64,000 nucleotides of DNA. Origin: Aquilaria yunnanensis. Lineage: Eukaryota; Streptophyta; Magnoliopsida; Malvales; Thymelaeaceae. Positions 1-11,014 of the stretch are shown here, in pieces (positions within the stretch are counted from its first letter, which is position 1; the number at the start of each line of letters is the position of its first letter). The notes under the pieces are model-generated. The model made no database searches, was not told the DNA's origin, and saw only the letters and a program-made list of their open reading frames with translations. Where the stretch lies: positions 37,604,501 to 37,668,500 of the forward strand of contig CM077593.1 in NCBI GenBank assembly GCA_039654915.1. The letters are read 5' to 3'. A program made the translations under genes and the position numbers.

Positions 1-340
1 AGTGGGGCTCTATCCCGAACACGCCACACATGCAGAGGTAGGCGTTAAAATAGCAGTACGCGTTCGGGGGAAGCTGGTTCACAGCAATGCCATGGAATTG
101 GCAGAACTCGCAAACCACCTTCGGGGGAGGATACCGAAGACCGGCCTTCAGTTGGGCTCGGAAGACGGTAACCTCGTCGCCACGGTTTGAAAAAGCAAAA
201 TGGCTAGAACGAGGCAGTCTGGTCACAGCGTAAGACGGAAGAAAGAATTTTTTCTTCCACCTCTCTAGTTTTTCGGGGGTGGTACAGCAAGGATGGGCCA
301 GAAGAGGTTTCCAGCTCTCGGGAACAGGCATCGCAGACAT
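1..340 (-). CDS. aORF exon 1 of Tat-a, 5' part (runs off window)
   Basis: Beginning of the antisense accessory gene. The frame opens at the ATG at 340 and is open to base 1 (113 codons). It matches the N-terminus of the Tat-f copy at 54817, with a conserved tract of basic and aromatic residues (ERWKKKFFLPSYA) and a Cys/Phe-rich segment (CEFCQFHGIAVNQLPPN). This resembles the plant 'putative gypsy-type transposon' family (Pfam Transposase_28), which is known from Ty3/gypsy elements; the resemblance is from memory of the family. The molecular function is unknown. The rest of the gene is left of the window. Confidence 0.72.
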   Translation of the reverse strand, partial: MSAMPVPESWKPLLAHPCCTTPEKLERWKKKFFLPSYAVTRLPRSSHFAFSNRGDEVTVFRAQLKAGLRYPPPKVVCEFCQFHGIAVNQLPPNAYCYFNAYLCMCGVFGIEPH

Positions 341-627
341 GAAAAAGAGTTTGAGATGGAAAAGAAAATAGTTTCCAGAAAAAACTCAGAAGACGAGTTT
401 GGAAAAAACAACAGTTTTCCAGAAAAACTCAGAAAAACAGAGGAATCAAGTACTCTGGAAATCAAAACCCACCAAAAGATTTGCCTGAGGACGCCGTCGT
501 GAAAGTTGGTAGGAAAAAGCTCTGATTAAAGAAGCTCCGCCACAGAAAGCAAGATAAAACGCAAGAACAGAGGGCAGAGCAGAAAAAGAGCAGAAAAACA
601 GTAAGTGGGACTTATGATGGAATGGGC

Positions 628-635
628 TATTTATA
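628..635 (-). promoter_or_regulatory. TATA box of the Tat-a aORF
   Basis: TATAAATA on the minus strand, 288 bp upstream of the aORF ATG at 340. The same octamer in the same surroundings (CCTATAAATAGCCCATTCC) occurs in Tat-b, Tat-e and Tat-f. Upstream (about 660-960) are ACGT-core motifs including CACGTG near 770. It points away from the element's own sense transcript, so it is best read as a dedicated promoter of the antisense gene. Confidence 0.7.
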
Positions 636-1166
636 GGCCAAAGGTGGGTAACCGAAAGAACATCATAAGTACCCATTGGAGGCGAACCGTCGCCGTAACT
701 GCCCGCTGCACCCGAAAAGGCGCGCCCTCTGTAAATGACGCGCCTCTCCTCCAATGGCAAGAAGCCACGTGTCAACCGCTGCGCAGAAATGGGGGACGTG
801 CCTCCCCAAACGTGCCTGGAAAACCGGGACACGCCTCCTGATTGGGACACGTCGTTTGACATCCCTGAGAAATGGAGACGCGCCGCTCAGTCTGACACGC
901 TTGGCCATCAGACCTGCAGAAATAAAAAGTAGGCCACCTCGAGGACACCAAGAGACAGGCTATGGCTGAACAGCCCATGACTTTTGGGCAAGAGGTGTAT
1001 CTTCGGTACAGGCTTTGCCTCGGAGACACCAAAGAATAGGCCAACGCCGAACAGCCCAGACCCTCGGGCAAAAGGTGCGACCTCGGAACAGGTTATGCTT
1101 CCCAACAAGACTCCCAACGGCAACCTCGGAAAGAGATGCAAACCGAAGTCTTCACTTCGGCTTTCC

Positions 1167-1179
1167 AGAGGGGGGCATG
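1167..1179 (+). other. Polypurine tract of Tat-a
   Basis: AGAGGGGGGCATG lies directly against the LTR start TGATAGCC at 1180. It is the expected position and composition for the plus-strand primer of reverse transcription. The same tract occurs in Tat-e and Tat-f. Confidence 0.85.
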
Positions 1180-2047
1180 TGATAGCCAAAGGCTGTCGCC
1201 TCAATCTGGCCGAATACCCTGCCACAACAACGGCCAGAAGAACTGGCGCTTCCCGGGAATAGGTGGAATCATGCACCTCGGGAGATAGCCTGAGAGCTCC
1301 GAGCCTCGGCACGCCAGTAAAACTTGAGGACTCCATTCGCCCCCCAAGGTTGTGAACAACGCGCCTTCGGAAAAGTGGCACCAGACATTGCTGCCCGAAT
1401 ATGATATCCCCGAAGGTGGAACCCCCTGGAACTGGGAACCCCCGAACTGAGGGTAGGCTTCCCGAAGAGGCTCTGTCCGAACTAGAGGACGACCTCGCCC
1501 AGGGACCTCGGGAGTACGGCAGGCGCATTTAAGGAAGCATTTAAGGAAGCCTCTGACACGTCCCACCACAGACGTAAAAAGTCGCCCTGACGCGCAGACG
1601 CCATCAGAATCATATCATGGCCCGTCTCAGCACAAGGCTCGAGGCCATCTAGTTACCAACTATCTGTCCCCTACGCCCAGACGTTCAGGAGCATCCGACC
1701 GCACACGTGTCATGATCTGAACGGGCTAGGTATTCCTATATATACAGGAAATAAATACTTGACAGGAGGTTGGCAGGCCGGATATACAGCTCCCACACTC
1801 TGAGAAAATACCAGGCGAGACTTTTCAGCCTTTCTCTTTGAGCTAGTGACTTTCTCCTTCTTCCGGCCACCACTGACTTGGGCGTCGGAGGCTCCCCCGC
1901 CGGAAAAACACTCCGGGGGGCCTCCTAACCCTGTTTACCAGCTTTTCAGGTACTCTCCTTGGGGCGATCCACCTTCCAGGCGTTCTTCCTCCTAGAAGTC
2001 TCCTCAACAGTCATCATGACTCACAACGATGAGGCCTTGGGCCATCA
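1180..2047 (+). repeat. 3' LTR of Tat-a (868 bp)
   Basis: TGATAGCC...GGCCATCA with inverted TGAT/ATCA ends. It aligns end to end with the LTRs of Tat-e and Tat-f (867 bp each). It contains a TATATATA promoter motif near 1736-1746, the conserved block TGACTTGGGCGTCGGAGGC near 1873 followed by the C-rich/G-rich stem-loop, and an ATG about 30 bp before the end, which in a 5' LTR would start Gag. Confidence 0.95.
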
Positions 2048-4130
2048 GGCTCCTTCTTCAAAGACTGGACCTCGGCTTCGAGAGCCTTTTTCCCACTCAC
2101 CAACGACCGAATGAGATTGTCAGAATCTGAGTTATCTTTGAGAAGGTCTTGGTTGGCAGCAAGCATCCCTTTCACCTGATCGTCGAGGTCAGCAATCTTC
2201 AGAGAGGAGTTCTTCTCAAGATCTTCCTTCTCCTTCTGGAACTCCTCCCGAAGGGCAGCAACTTCTTTCTTCGCAGCATCTGCCAGCTGCTGGTTCTTGG
2301 CGGTCAATGCCGAGCGCGTGACCTTCGCTTTCTCTAAGGCCTCTAAGGCCGAAGCTCGGAACGCCGCCTGCTTGGCCACCCGAACTCGGAGAAAGCCGGC
2401 ATACCCCAGCAGCTGCAAAAAGATGAACGCAAGGTCAGTAAGAGCCAAGCACTTAGGAAAAATTGAAGGGAAAAAGGTGTGAAGAACATACCTGAGCAGC
2501 ATGCTCGGTGACTTTCGCGGTGAGGGTGTCATCGCCCGGATGGGCCGCTGCAATAGCCTTGAAGGAGGCCTCTGTAAGCACCCCCTTCGAAATCTGTTTC
2601 GCCATTTCAGGACAGTCTTCGGAGTACAAGTTCATGTCCTCCGTGAATGTCCAGAAAAGGCTATTTTGGTATCTTCCCTTGCGGGACTTTGGCGTCGCGA
2701 AGGGCCCATGCCTTTGCGTGTTCGGCCGCCCAGTTCGGGGTAAGCAACTCCCCTGCATGGCGAAAATGAGAAGCATGTCAGAGACAAAGGAAAATTCAGA
2801 AAAACAAAAAATCCATACTTGTTCTGAAAACAACAAACCTGGCGGTACTTCGACCACGACGTCCTCGAAGTCCTGAGACTCCTCAGTCGAAATCCCCTTG
2901 CCTTTCGTCTTGCGCCGCTCCTCGGCAGAATGAGCCTCTACCACAGCCTCCAGAAGGGCCTGCGGCGCAGAAGGGCTCTGGGGAGGGACGTCGGCGGAAG
3001 GAACCTCGGCAGAAGCCTCGGTCGGCGGAATCTCGGCTGCCCCAGGCTCCTCATCAGCCTCCTCAAAAATTTCCTCCAGAGGAACCTGGGCAGTTTTCTT
3101 TGCCCGTTTCGCCGAAGGCCCAGCGCCAGTAGACTTCCGCCTTCGGGAAGCTGCCTTCTTTGTCTGATCGCCCTTCTCCACCTGGCCGGAGAAAAGGGAC
3201 TTGTAAAATGCAGCAGTCCCATCGCCCATCTCTGAAAAAGAAAAAAGACATCAGCGTAAGTCCGAGGGAAAAACAACAAGGGAGTAGAAGATAACTCACT
3301 TTTGAAAAACATTTCGAAAGAGATTTCCTCCCGAAGGAGCTGCACCAACCAGGAATCTTTCCCGGCGATGGCAAGAGCCGGCATCTCGAGGTCGGTCTCG
3401 TGCTCCTTAACCACCTTTAACTCCCAGAGGACCTCTTCGGTCATCAACCTCCAGTTGATAGGGAACGGGTACAGAGAGCGCGGAGCGACCTCGGGAGTCC
3501 AATCAGAGACGGCGCGGATGCGGCCGTCGAAGTCCGCGAAAGTGGAAGCCAACTCTGGAGTCAGCAACAACCTCGGATCAACGACGTCCACATCTAGCCT
3601 TCCCTGAGCCCATTTGGTCGGAACATACGACCAGGCCTCCTCCATCTTCAGGAAGAAGAATTTATGTTGCCACCCCCGCCAGCTGTCCTTGGTGGCGAAG
3701 GTGAACATGAATTTTTTGCTCCCGGATCCCCGAGGTAGCATAAAGTAGAAGCCACCCTTTGGGACCATGAAGAGCTTGTAGTACTGCATGAAGATTATAA
3801 AATGGGGTTTTATCCCGAAGACGCCACACATATAGAGGAAAGCGTTAAAATAGCAGTACGAGTTCGGGGGAAGCTGATTCACAGCAATGCCATGAAATTG
3901 GCAGAACTCGCAAACAATCTTCGGGGGAGGATACCAAAGTTCGGCCTTCAGCTGGGCTCAGAAAATGGTAACCTCGGTACTACGGTATGAAAAAGCATAG
4001 TGGTCAGGTCGTGGTAGCCGGGAATGGCGTAAGAAGGAAGAAAGAACTTCTTCTTCCACCTCTCTAATTTTTTAGGGGTAGTGCAACAAGGATGGGATAA
4101 AAGAGGCTGCCAGCTCTCAGGGATAGGCAT
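2048..4130 (-). pseudogene. aORF of Tat-b, interrupted and decayed
   Basis: Antisense accessory gene on the minus strand. Exon 1 runs from the ATG at 4130 to about 3300, exon 2 from 3231, then exon 3, and exon 4 is cut at 2048 by Tat-a. The first conserved ATG seen in other copies is lost, so the start is the second one. Exon 1 has a 1-bp deletion near 4035 and an in-frame TGA near 3960 where other copies have CGA. Splice sites are kept (donor GTGAGT at 3299, acceptor TTTCAG ending at 3232). Exon 2 encodes the basic KKAASRRRK stretch and an acidic Pro/Glu/Ala-rich linker; exon 4 begins a coiled coil. It is a relic, but its splice sites match the better copies, which supports the gene model. 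Confidence 0.78.
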
Positions 4131-4385
4131 TTTGGACAGAAAAATGAGTTCAGAAAAGACAAGAAAACAGTTTCCGGAAAAAACTCAAAAGAATAGAGGG
4201 ATCAAAACACTCTGGGAAACAAAAACCCACCAAAAGATTTGCCAAAATCTGAGGTCGCCGTCGTGAAAGGTTGCTGGAAAAAAGCTCTGTTAAGATAGCT
4301 CCGCCGAAGCAAGAGAAAGCGCAGAGAAAAGGAAAAGCAGGGAAAAAGCAGAAGCAAAAGCAAAAGGGCCTATGACGGAATGGGC

Positions 4386-4393
4386 TATTTATA
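4386..4393 (-). promoter_or_regulatory. TATA box of the Tat-b aORF
   Basis: Minus-strand TATAAATA, 256 bp upstream of the aORF ATG at 4130. It survives unchanged although the surrounding sequence has diverged noticeably from Tat-a and Tat-f. Confidence 0.68.
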
Positions 4394-4796
4394 GGCCAAG
4401 GGTGGGTAACCGAAACGTCGTCATAAGTGCCCTTTAAAGGTGACCGTCGCCATAACTGCTCTCTGCGCCTGAAAAGACGCGCTCTTTGCAACCGACGTGA
4501 CTCCCCTCCAATGACAGAGTGCCACATGTCAAACCGCTGATATCCCTAAAAAACTGGGACGCATCACTCAGACTGACACGCTTGGCCATCAGACGCGACT
4601 CTGAACAGACCTGCAAAAGCAAAGAAGCAGGTTGCCTCGTAGACACCAAAAAACAGGCCCAGGTTGGGCTGCCCACACCTTCGGGCAAGAGGTGTACCTT
4701 CGACACAGGTGTTACTATCTATAGACTCCCACAGAACAACCTTGGAAAGAGATGCAAAACCAAAGTCTTCACTTCGGCTTTCCGAAGGGGGGCATG

Positions 4797-5654
4797 TGAT
4801 AGCCAAAGGCTATCACCTCTATCTGGCCGAACTCCCTGCCACAAGAATGGCCAGAAGAAAACTGGCGCTACCCGAGAAAATGTGGGATCATACACCTCGG
4901 GAGATAGTCGAAGAGCTCCGAGCCCGGCACGCCAGGAAACCTAAGGATACTACTAGCCCCCCAAGGTTGTCAACAGATCGCCGTCGGAAAAGAGGCACCA
5001 GCTATTGCGGGCCGAACATGATCTTTCCGAAGGTAGAACTCCCTGAAGCTGGGAACCCCCGAACTGAGGGCATGTGTCCCGAAGAGGCACCGTCCGTACC
5101 AGAAGGCGACCTCGCCTAGGGACCTCAGGAGTACGGCAGGAGCATTAAAGGAAGCCTCTGACATGTCGCCCACAGACATTACAAGTCACCTCAAACGGCG
5201 CCCTGACACGCCGATGCCATCAAAGTCACATCATGGCCTGTCTCGGCTCAAGGCTCGAGGAGCCTGCCACCGGCTACTTGCCCCCTACGCCTAGAAATTC
5301 AGGAACATCTGACTGTACACGTGTCAAGATCTGAACGGGCTAGACACTCCTATAAATACCAGGGAATACACCCTGGCAGGGGGCTGGCAAATATCCTGAC
5401 TCCTCACTCTGAGAAAGTACTACCAGGCGAGTTCACTGAACCCCTCAGTGTTATTTCCTTTGCCTTCTCTCAGCACCACTGACTTGGGCGTCGGAGGCTC
5501 CTCCCCAGAAAAACACCCCGGGGACCTCTTAACCCACTTTTTCTGAGCATCTCAGGTACTCTCCCTTGGGCGAAACGGCCACCAGGCGTTCTTCCTCTCC
5601 GGGGGTCCCTCCATCAGTCACCATGACTACAAACGATGAAGCCCCCGGGCATCA
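4797..5654 (+). repeat. 3' LTR of Tat-b (858 bp)
   Basis: Begins TGATAGCCAAAGG and ends CGGGCATCA, preceded by a purine tract GAAGGGGGGCATG (4784-4796). It is homologous to the other Tat LTRs with many substitutions and small gaps. It keeps the TATAAATA promoter region (near 5351), the TGACTTGGGCGTCGG block (5480), the stem-loop (5493-5526) and a terminal ATG (5622) opening a peptide that starts M-T-T-N-D-E-A. Confidence 0.92.
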
Positions 5655-6509
5655 ATGATCATAAATCACATTTATGATCATAAGCAATAAGCGGTGTCTA
5701 GCAACACATCATTGCTACCCAAGTGACAAGATTGTCGGTGAATCGACTAAACCTTTATGATCATCACTGATATATGCCATTATCCCTTTGTCCAAGATAT
5801 CAAGACTAAGCACGAGACATGGAATGTGTCACTCTCGTATAGCCCAATCTTTGGTTTCTTGATTACCGAGTAGACCAACTTAAACTAACGACATTGATAT
5901 CATATATCAACTTATCGGAGCGTGGCCATGCATTTTCTAAGTCTCACTCTATCAAGGGGCCCAAAGATATCACTCCCGTTACATAGGAGGGACAAATCCC
6001 ATCTTGATCATACAAATCCCTCCGCATGATATATGACATACCCAATGACCTCCTTCAAGTTCACTCAGTTACGAGCAACAAAGGAAAGTATCAAAGTATG
6101 TGACTCACATGTAGGGAACCCTGATGATCTTAGGTCGAAGGACTACATATACCATGATCACTATGAGAATCACTTATGACACTCATATAACGATCCATGA
6201 AGTGTTCTCATGGTGGGTAGGTCCAGTACACAAGTTCTCCAACTTGTACCCATATGTAGACTACATATCTCATATTAGTCTCCACATATGCTAGTCATTA
6301 TGTATTATTGCAACCCGCTCCACAATAATACTAGACTAGGGACGTTTAAGAATATCATTATTCTAGGGTTACAATTATGTTTATTACGTTACGCAGAAAC
6401 AAAACAACAAACATAATTACTGGATTAATGCCTCAATAAAATATCATGACTCAATGTGCAAAAATACAATCATCTCATGATTGGCTTTTTTTTGGGCACA
6501 ACACTAACA
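5655..6509 (-). repeat. C1 LTR, right part (interrupted by Tat-b)
   Basis: Closely matches 9771-10621 over its whole length, ending in the same CACAACACTAACA. In element orientation it is the first 855 bp of a minus-strand LTR beginning TGTTAGTGTTGTGCCC. The remainder of this LTR should lie left of Tat-b, outside the window. It has no coding content. If the right copy is the 5' LTR, this is the 3' LTR of the same element. Confidence 0.8.
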
Positions 6510-8660
6510 GGTCTTACCATTTCCCAAGGAAGCGAATTCTCTACATTAGGCCAGGGGGATCGTTCGTCCTACCGACCTCGGCTGGCTGTTTCCCTCTGGC
6601 GAAGTCTGTACTCCGTCAGGTCTTGGAGCTGAGCCAGTGATGGGCACCTCGGCTATCAGCTTGGCTAGGCAACAAGTGCACCAAGCCTTCATCCATAGTG
6701 CTCCCTTATCCACCATTACTTGGTTCACACTAATGGAGTGGCAATGATCATAGATGGACTCATTTACTAGGTTTTTTGAAACCTCCTTTAGCGTACTAAG
6801 GTTCTTGCATCAAAACCTTAAATACAATGGCCTAACTAGGCTTTTGATGGCACTAAAGCTTGCACCCAACTAATTGTGGTATTGTGGCCAAACATGTATT
6901 CAAAACTTTCCTTCATTTTGAGTTGAAATAACTTTACAAATAAACCATTTTAAGTCTAGTGAGCACATGGAGGTGATAGTACTCCCTCTTAGCTTCACGT
7001 GGAATCTTGAATCACCTTAATTGGACACTCAAGCAAAAAAATTGTGAAGAAAACAAAACCTGGTCTCAATGTTGTCTCGGCGAGGCGTCACCAACTGTGG
7101 TGCCACATTGGCACAGTTGTCGATGTTCTGACAATTTTTGAGGTTTGGCAATGCATCATGGGAACCTATATGGATTGGCGACATGTCACCAAACCTGTGA
7201 AATGCCCAGAAAACTTCCTATTTTACTACTACGAACTTTGTGCACTTCCCAAATGTATCAAACATGTATGGATAGCCTTCAAAAATCACATACATGAAGT
7301 AAATGTTGCAGAGACCATAACTAACCATCACAAGCCTTCCTATGATGCATTGTAACATCCTTCCAATCAAGCCAACAAACTAGTCCACCATGATCAAACC
7401 AGACTACTAACTAATGCTATTGCCAAAACTACTTGATTTCATCAAGAAAACTCTATCCAATATCATTAATCAAGCTTGAAAACATAACTCCCATACCTTA
7501 GTGTCAATAAGCAAGAATCAATCAACTCTTTCACCAAAAACTGAGTTCCTCAAAGTCTACCTATGTTCTAAGCAAACAAAGCCATAATACACCAAATTAC
7601 TAACTTCTAACCAAAACTCAAGCTTCTAATCACTTCCTAAACAAGAAACAACCAAGAAATCGCAAGTTACCTCACATCAAAAACAAAGGATAGCTAGAAA
7701 CAAGGTTCCAAGCTTCAAAAACATGAAATTCCACTTGGAACAAGCTTCATTTGGCTTAAACACCCTTGGTGGCCTCAATTTCCACGAAAATCTCTTAATT
7801 TTAAGCTTGGAATCACATATTTGACCACAACCTGAGTCAGATTTGGCTTTTCTCTCAAGTTACAACTATTTAGGTAGGCAACTCCTTCCTAATTGCATCT
7901 TATGCAACTCTTGGATAGTTAGGTGAACAACACTTGTCCAAGCTCATCCCATGAGCTTAAGCCCAACTCTATGCCTCTAAGTCCCTAATCCTATTAGGAT
8001 GACTTAGTTATGTCGGACCCAAAGTTAGCAATTTGGATATCACTATTATCCCATCGCGCCTTACCAAGATGAACATAGGTGCTTTGCTTTGGCAAACCCA
8101 CCTAATGTTGATCAAAGTCTTGACGAGTGCCAACATTTGGAAGGCATCACATTTGATGACTTAATATTTGTTTGAGGGATTTTTCGTTTGATCTCACCAA
8201 TTTGTTATCTCTGGTTTTCTTATACATGCATCACATACAAATATAAAACATGCATCTCATGTGTTCAAGAAAGTAAACGTGACATGATTATAGCCCAAAC
8301 TATGCGATATTCTCAAACCAATGAGAATACCATAAAAGCCTAAGAAAAGAAAAGAGTCTTCACAAGCTCCTTCTCTTCCATTCTTGGCTGCCTTTTTGTT
8401 GTCACCTCCTTGGACATACCACCTTGGATGATCCTTGGACATATCACTTTGGATGATCCCATAATGCACCATTACATCAACAATAGAAACCTTGAGTAAC
8501 ATTCGAGGGGAGTAAGGTGAGAAGAGAATGTACAATGAGAGTGACAAGAAAAGGCACGACTCGCAGGTCGTATTTACAAGTACAACCAATCAAGGGCTAT
8601 AACCATGCACCATGCTTCAAACACCAATCAGCATATCATGTCAAATCTCATTCAACAAAG
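6510..8660. other. Non-coding interior, probably C1 plus a nested repeat
   Basis: No credible gene. 6510-6900 is unassigned sequence; 6905-7816 is repeat R1-A, listed separately; 7817-8660 is AT-rich and unassigned. Short open frames here have no recognisable domains and are not shared intact between the repeat copies. If C1 spans 5655-10621, this stretch is its interior with another element inserted, but I could not find the boundaries. Confidence 0.5.
6905..7816. repeat. Dispersed repeat R1, copy A
   Basis: Aligns with 10627-11014 plus 13509-14016 (copy B), for example around ATAAACCATTTTAA (6938 and 10638), in the long shared tract from CCATCACAAGCCTTCC, and to the end at TTAAGCTTGGAATCACA. 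Copy A is uninterrupted where copy B carries the solo LTR, so it shows the empty target site. The style resembles chromovirus LTR sequence, but its ends are not defined. Confidence 0.75.
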
Positions 8661-9192
8661 ATGCATGCCAATTTTCGTGCGTTGATTCACCAGTTTTTAT
8701 TTATGTGGCGCTTCGCATACGGCAGTCCCGCTGGGCGATCAGCGGGCAGTGGTTCCGCTAACTCGTCAGCGGACGGGGTCAAGGGGAGCCGCCTTTGCGG
8801 GGGGTGTGGGGGGCAGCGCCCCCCGGCGCAAAAAATTGTCTTACAATTGCTTAGCCCGAAATCTTCTATTTCGAGCAAGTAGGCACCCGAGACTCCCCTA
8901 TTCGAGCCACCAAAAATACCTTACTTTCGGTGCCCGAATAGGCCGAATCCGAACCAAGCTAGGGTTTTTGCAACTATTGCAAGAATCCTACTCCATATAG
9001 GTATCTCATACCATTCAATTTTGGGTTAATCTCATTAACCAATTAGTGTTGTTTCTTTATATATCTCATAGGTTCATTATGAGTTCCGGTTTCATGCATC
9101 ATGAATCAATCTAATTAATCATGGCTGAAAAGCAACTGAACACAAAACATCATGCAATTCAACATCAATCCCGATTTAGGGTTTCACCAGTA
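8661..9192 (-). other. C1 leader with GC-rich hairpins
   Basis: Just downstream (minus strand) of the C1 primer site. 8700-8835 is strikingly GC-rich in an AT-rich setting and holds inverted repeats: CCGCTGGGCGATCAGCGGG near 8728, and GGGGGGCAGCGCCCCCC near 8810, which folds into a perfect 7-bp G/C stem. This suits a structured 5' leader of a retroelement transcript. No gag frame follows. Confidence 0.5.
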
Positions 9193-9204
9193 GCTCTGAT
9201 ACCA
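9193..9204 (-). other. C1 primer-binding site (initiator Met tRNA type)
   Basis: TGGTATCAGAGC on the minus strand, one base from the end of the LTR at 9206. This is the usual plant primer site complementary to initiator methionine tRNA. It fixes the C1 orientation as minus and marks the right LTR as the 5' LTR. Confidence 0.85.
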
Positions 9205-9205
9205 C

Positions 9206-10621
9206 TGATGGGTTTCAGGAGCCAAACAACGCAGCAGAATTTAACCGAAACCCTCCAAGATCCAAGTGAAACGGGGTAAACTGGGTGTTCAAAAATTTTC
9301 ATACCTAATATTCGGTTGAGATCTCTCACCCAACTGTAGAGTCAAATCACAAAACCTGAATAGTTGACGTGTTCAGGCTCTCTATGGTATCCACATGAGC
9401 CTCTCAGGATCACCACGCTTCCACCATGTCCCGGCAGATGCGTTTCTCTTGCGCTCGCAGTGCTAGCTTACGTCCTCCAAGGAATTGCAAGAGAAGAGTG
9501 CGGCTGTCCTTTTGGGAGGCTAGGGCAAGGAGACCTACGAATTTCTCACTAGAAGTTGTATTTATAGTGAGACTCAACTTCCAGGCCTAATAGGTTTCAA
9601 AGCCCTAATCCAATTAGGTTTTAATTTCAGGCTTAATAATGGCTCAACTATTGGGCCCATTATTAATACGAAATTATTGTGAAACCAAAACCCAAATTAT
9701 TAGCCCATGCACTCTAATGATCCAAATAGCTCTATGTGTGTGACCCAATAGGCTCTTACCACGTTGGCAATGATCATAAATCACATTTATGATCATAAGC
9801 AATGAGCGGTGTCTAGCAACACATCATTGCTACCCAAGTGACAAGATTGTCGATGATTTGACTAAACCTTTATGATCATCTCCGATATATGCCATTGTCC
9901 CTTTTTCCAAGATATTAAGACTAAGCACGAGACATGGAATGTGTCACTCTCGTATAGCCCAATCTTTGGTTTCTTGATTACCGAGTAGACCAACTTAAAC
10001 TGATGACATTGATATCGTATATCAACTCATCTGAGCATGGCCATGCATTTTTCTAAGTCTTACTCTATCAAGGGCCCGAAGAGATCACTCCCATTACATA
10101 GGAGGGACAAATCCCATCTTAATCATACAAATCCCTCCGCATGATATGTGACATACCCGATGACCTCCTCTAAGTTCGCTCAGTTACGAGCAACAAAGGG
10201 AAGTATCAAAGTATGTGAGTCACATGTAGGGAACCTTGATGATCTTCGGTCGAAGGACTACATATACCATGATCACTATGAGAATCACTTATGACACTCA
10301 TATAACGATCCATGTAGTGTTCTCATGGTGGGTAGGTCCAGTACACAAGTTCTCCAACTTGTACCCATATGTAGACTACATATCTCATATTAGTCTCCAC
10401 ATATGCTAGTCGTTATGTATTATTGAAACCCGCTCCACAATAATACTAGACCAGGGACATTTAAGAATATCATTATTCTAGGGTTACAATTATGTTTGTT
10501 AAGTTACGTAGAAACAAAACAACAAACATAATTGCTAGATTAATGCCATAATAAAATATCATGACTCAATGTGCAAAAAATACAATCATCTCATAATTGG
10601 CTTTTGGGCACAACACTAACA
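9206..10621 (-). repeat. C1 5' LTR (1416 bp)
   Basis: On the minus strand it begins TGTTAGTGTTGTGCCC and ends AAACCCATCA, with the primer site directly after. The flank at 10622 is AAAAT; R1 copy A has GAAAT at the matching place (6923), which suggests that C1 inserted into R1 copy B there. No coding sequence. The superfamily (Copia or Gypsy) cannot be told without a pol gene. Confidence 0.82.
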
Positions 10622-11014
10622 AAAATCACTTTAAAAATAAACCATTTTAATTCTAGTGAATGGATGTAGGTGATAGTAGTCCCCCTTAGCTTTGCGTGGA
10701 ATCTTGATTCACCTCAATCGGACACCCAAGCGAAAAGTTATGAAGAAAACAAGACCGGGTGTTAATGCTGTCTCAACGATGCGTCGCCAACTGTGGCACC
10801 GCGTTGCCACAGTTGTCAACATTCTGCCAATTTTTGAGGTATTGGTGTTGCATCATGGCAACTTGTATGGAATGGCGATGCATCGCCGAAGCTGTGAAAT
10901 GCCCAGAAGACTTCCCATTTTACTGCTATGAACTTTGGGCACTTCCCAAATGTATCAAACATGTTTGGATAGCCTTGAAACTTCACATACATAAAGTAAA
11001 CATTGCAGATACCA
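10622..11014. repeat. Dispersed repeat R1, copy B, left part
   Basis: Matches 6927-7314 of copy A. It is cut on the left by the C1 LTR and on the right by the minus-strand solo LTR at 11015. No conserved open frame. Confidence 0.75.
11010..11014. repeat. Target duplication of the solo chromovirus LTR
   Basis: TACCA at 11010-11014 and GACCA at 13509-13513 flank the LTR. R1 copy A, which lacks the insertion, has GACCA once at this point (7312-7316), so the original duplication was GACCA and the left copy has one substitution. Confidence 0.78.

Larger units (their letters stand above)
1..2047 (+). mobile_element. Tat-a: 3' end of a Tat-lineage Ty3/gypsy element
   Basis: This is the 3' part of a plus-strand Tat element whose body lies to the left of the window. 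It holds the start of the antisense aORF, the aORF promoter, a polypurine tract and a complete 3' LTR. It is almost identical over its whole length to 54478-56523 of Tat-f, so the two are recent copies of one subfamily. It ends in GGCCATCA at 2047, and the next base resumes another Tat element inside aORF exon 4, so Tat-a inserted into Tat-b. The target duplication cannot be confirmed because the left end is outside the window; the right flank is GGCTC. Confidence 0.93.
2048..5654 (+). mobile_element. Tat-b: 3' end of an older Tat element
   Basis: Remainder of a plus-strand Tat element interrupted by Tat-a. From left to right it contains the 3' part of its antisense aORF (minus strand, from within exon 4 to exon 1), the aORF promoter, a polypurine tract and the 3' LTR. 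It is clearly more diverged than Tat-a or Tat-f. At 5655 the sequence switches to the C1 LTR inside the motif GATCATAAATC; the intact C1 LTR copy has CAATGATCATAAAT at this point (near 9770), so Tat-b inserted into a C1 LTR and the right flank ATGAT is its probable target duplication. Confidence 0.9.

Noticed and set aside
446..862. Minus-strand frame of 138 codons upstream of the Tat-a aORF, repeated at 54923-55339
   Set aside because: It spans the aORF TATA box and promoter, has no recognisable domain and is shared only because the copies are nearly identical. In Tat-e the matching frame has changed length.
7044..7355. Frame of 103 codons with a related segment at 10692-11034
   Set aside because: Similarity is at DNA level between R1 copies. 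The frame is shifted in copy B, and no protein family is recognisable.
8257..8589. Minus-strand frame of 110 codons
   Set aside because: Isolated, with no domain, in AT-rich non-coding sequence; its length is not surprising by chance.
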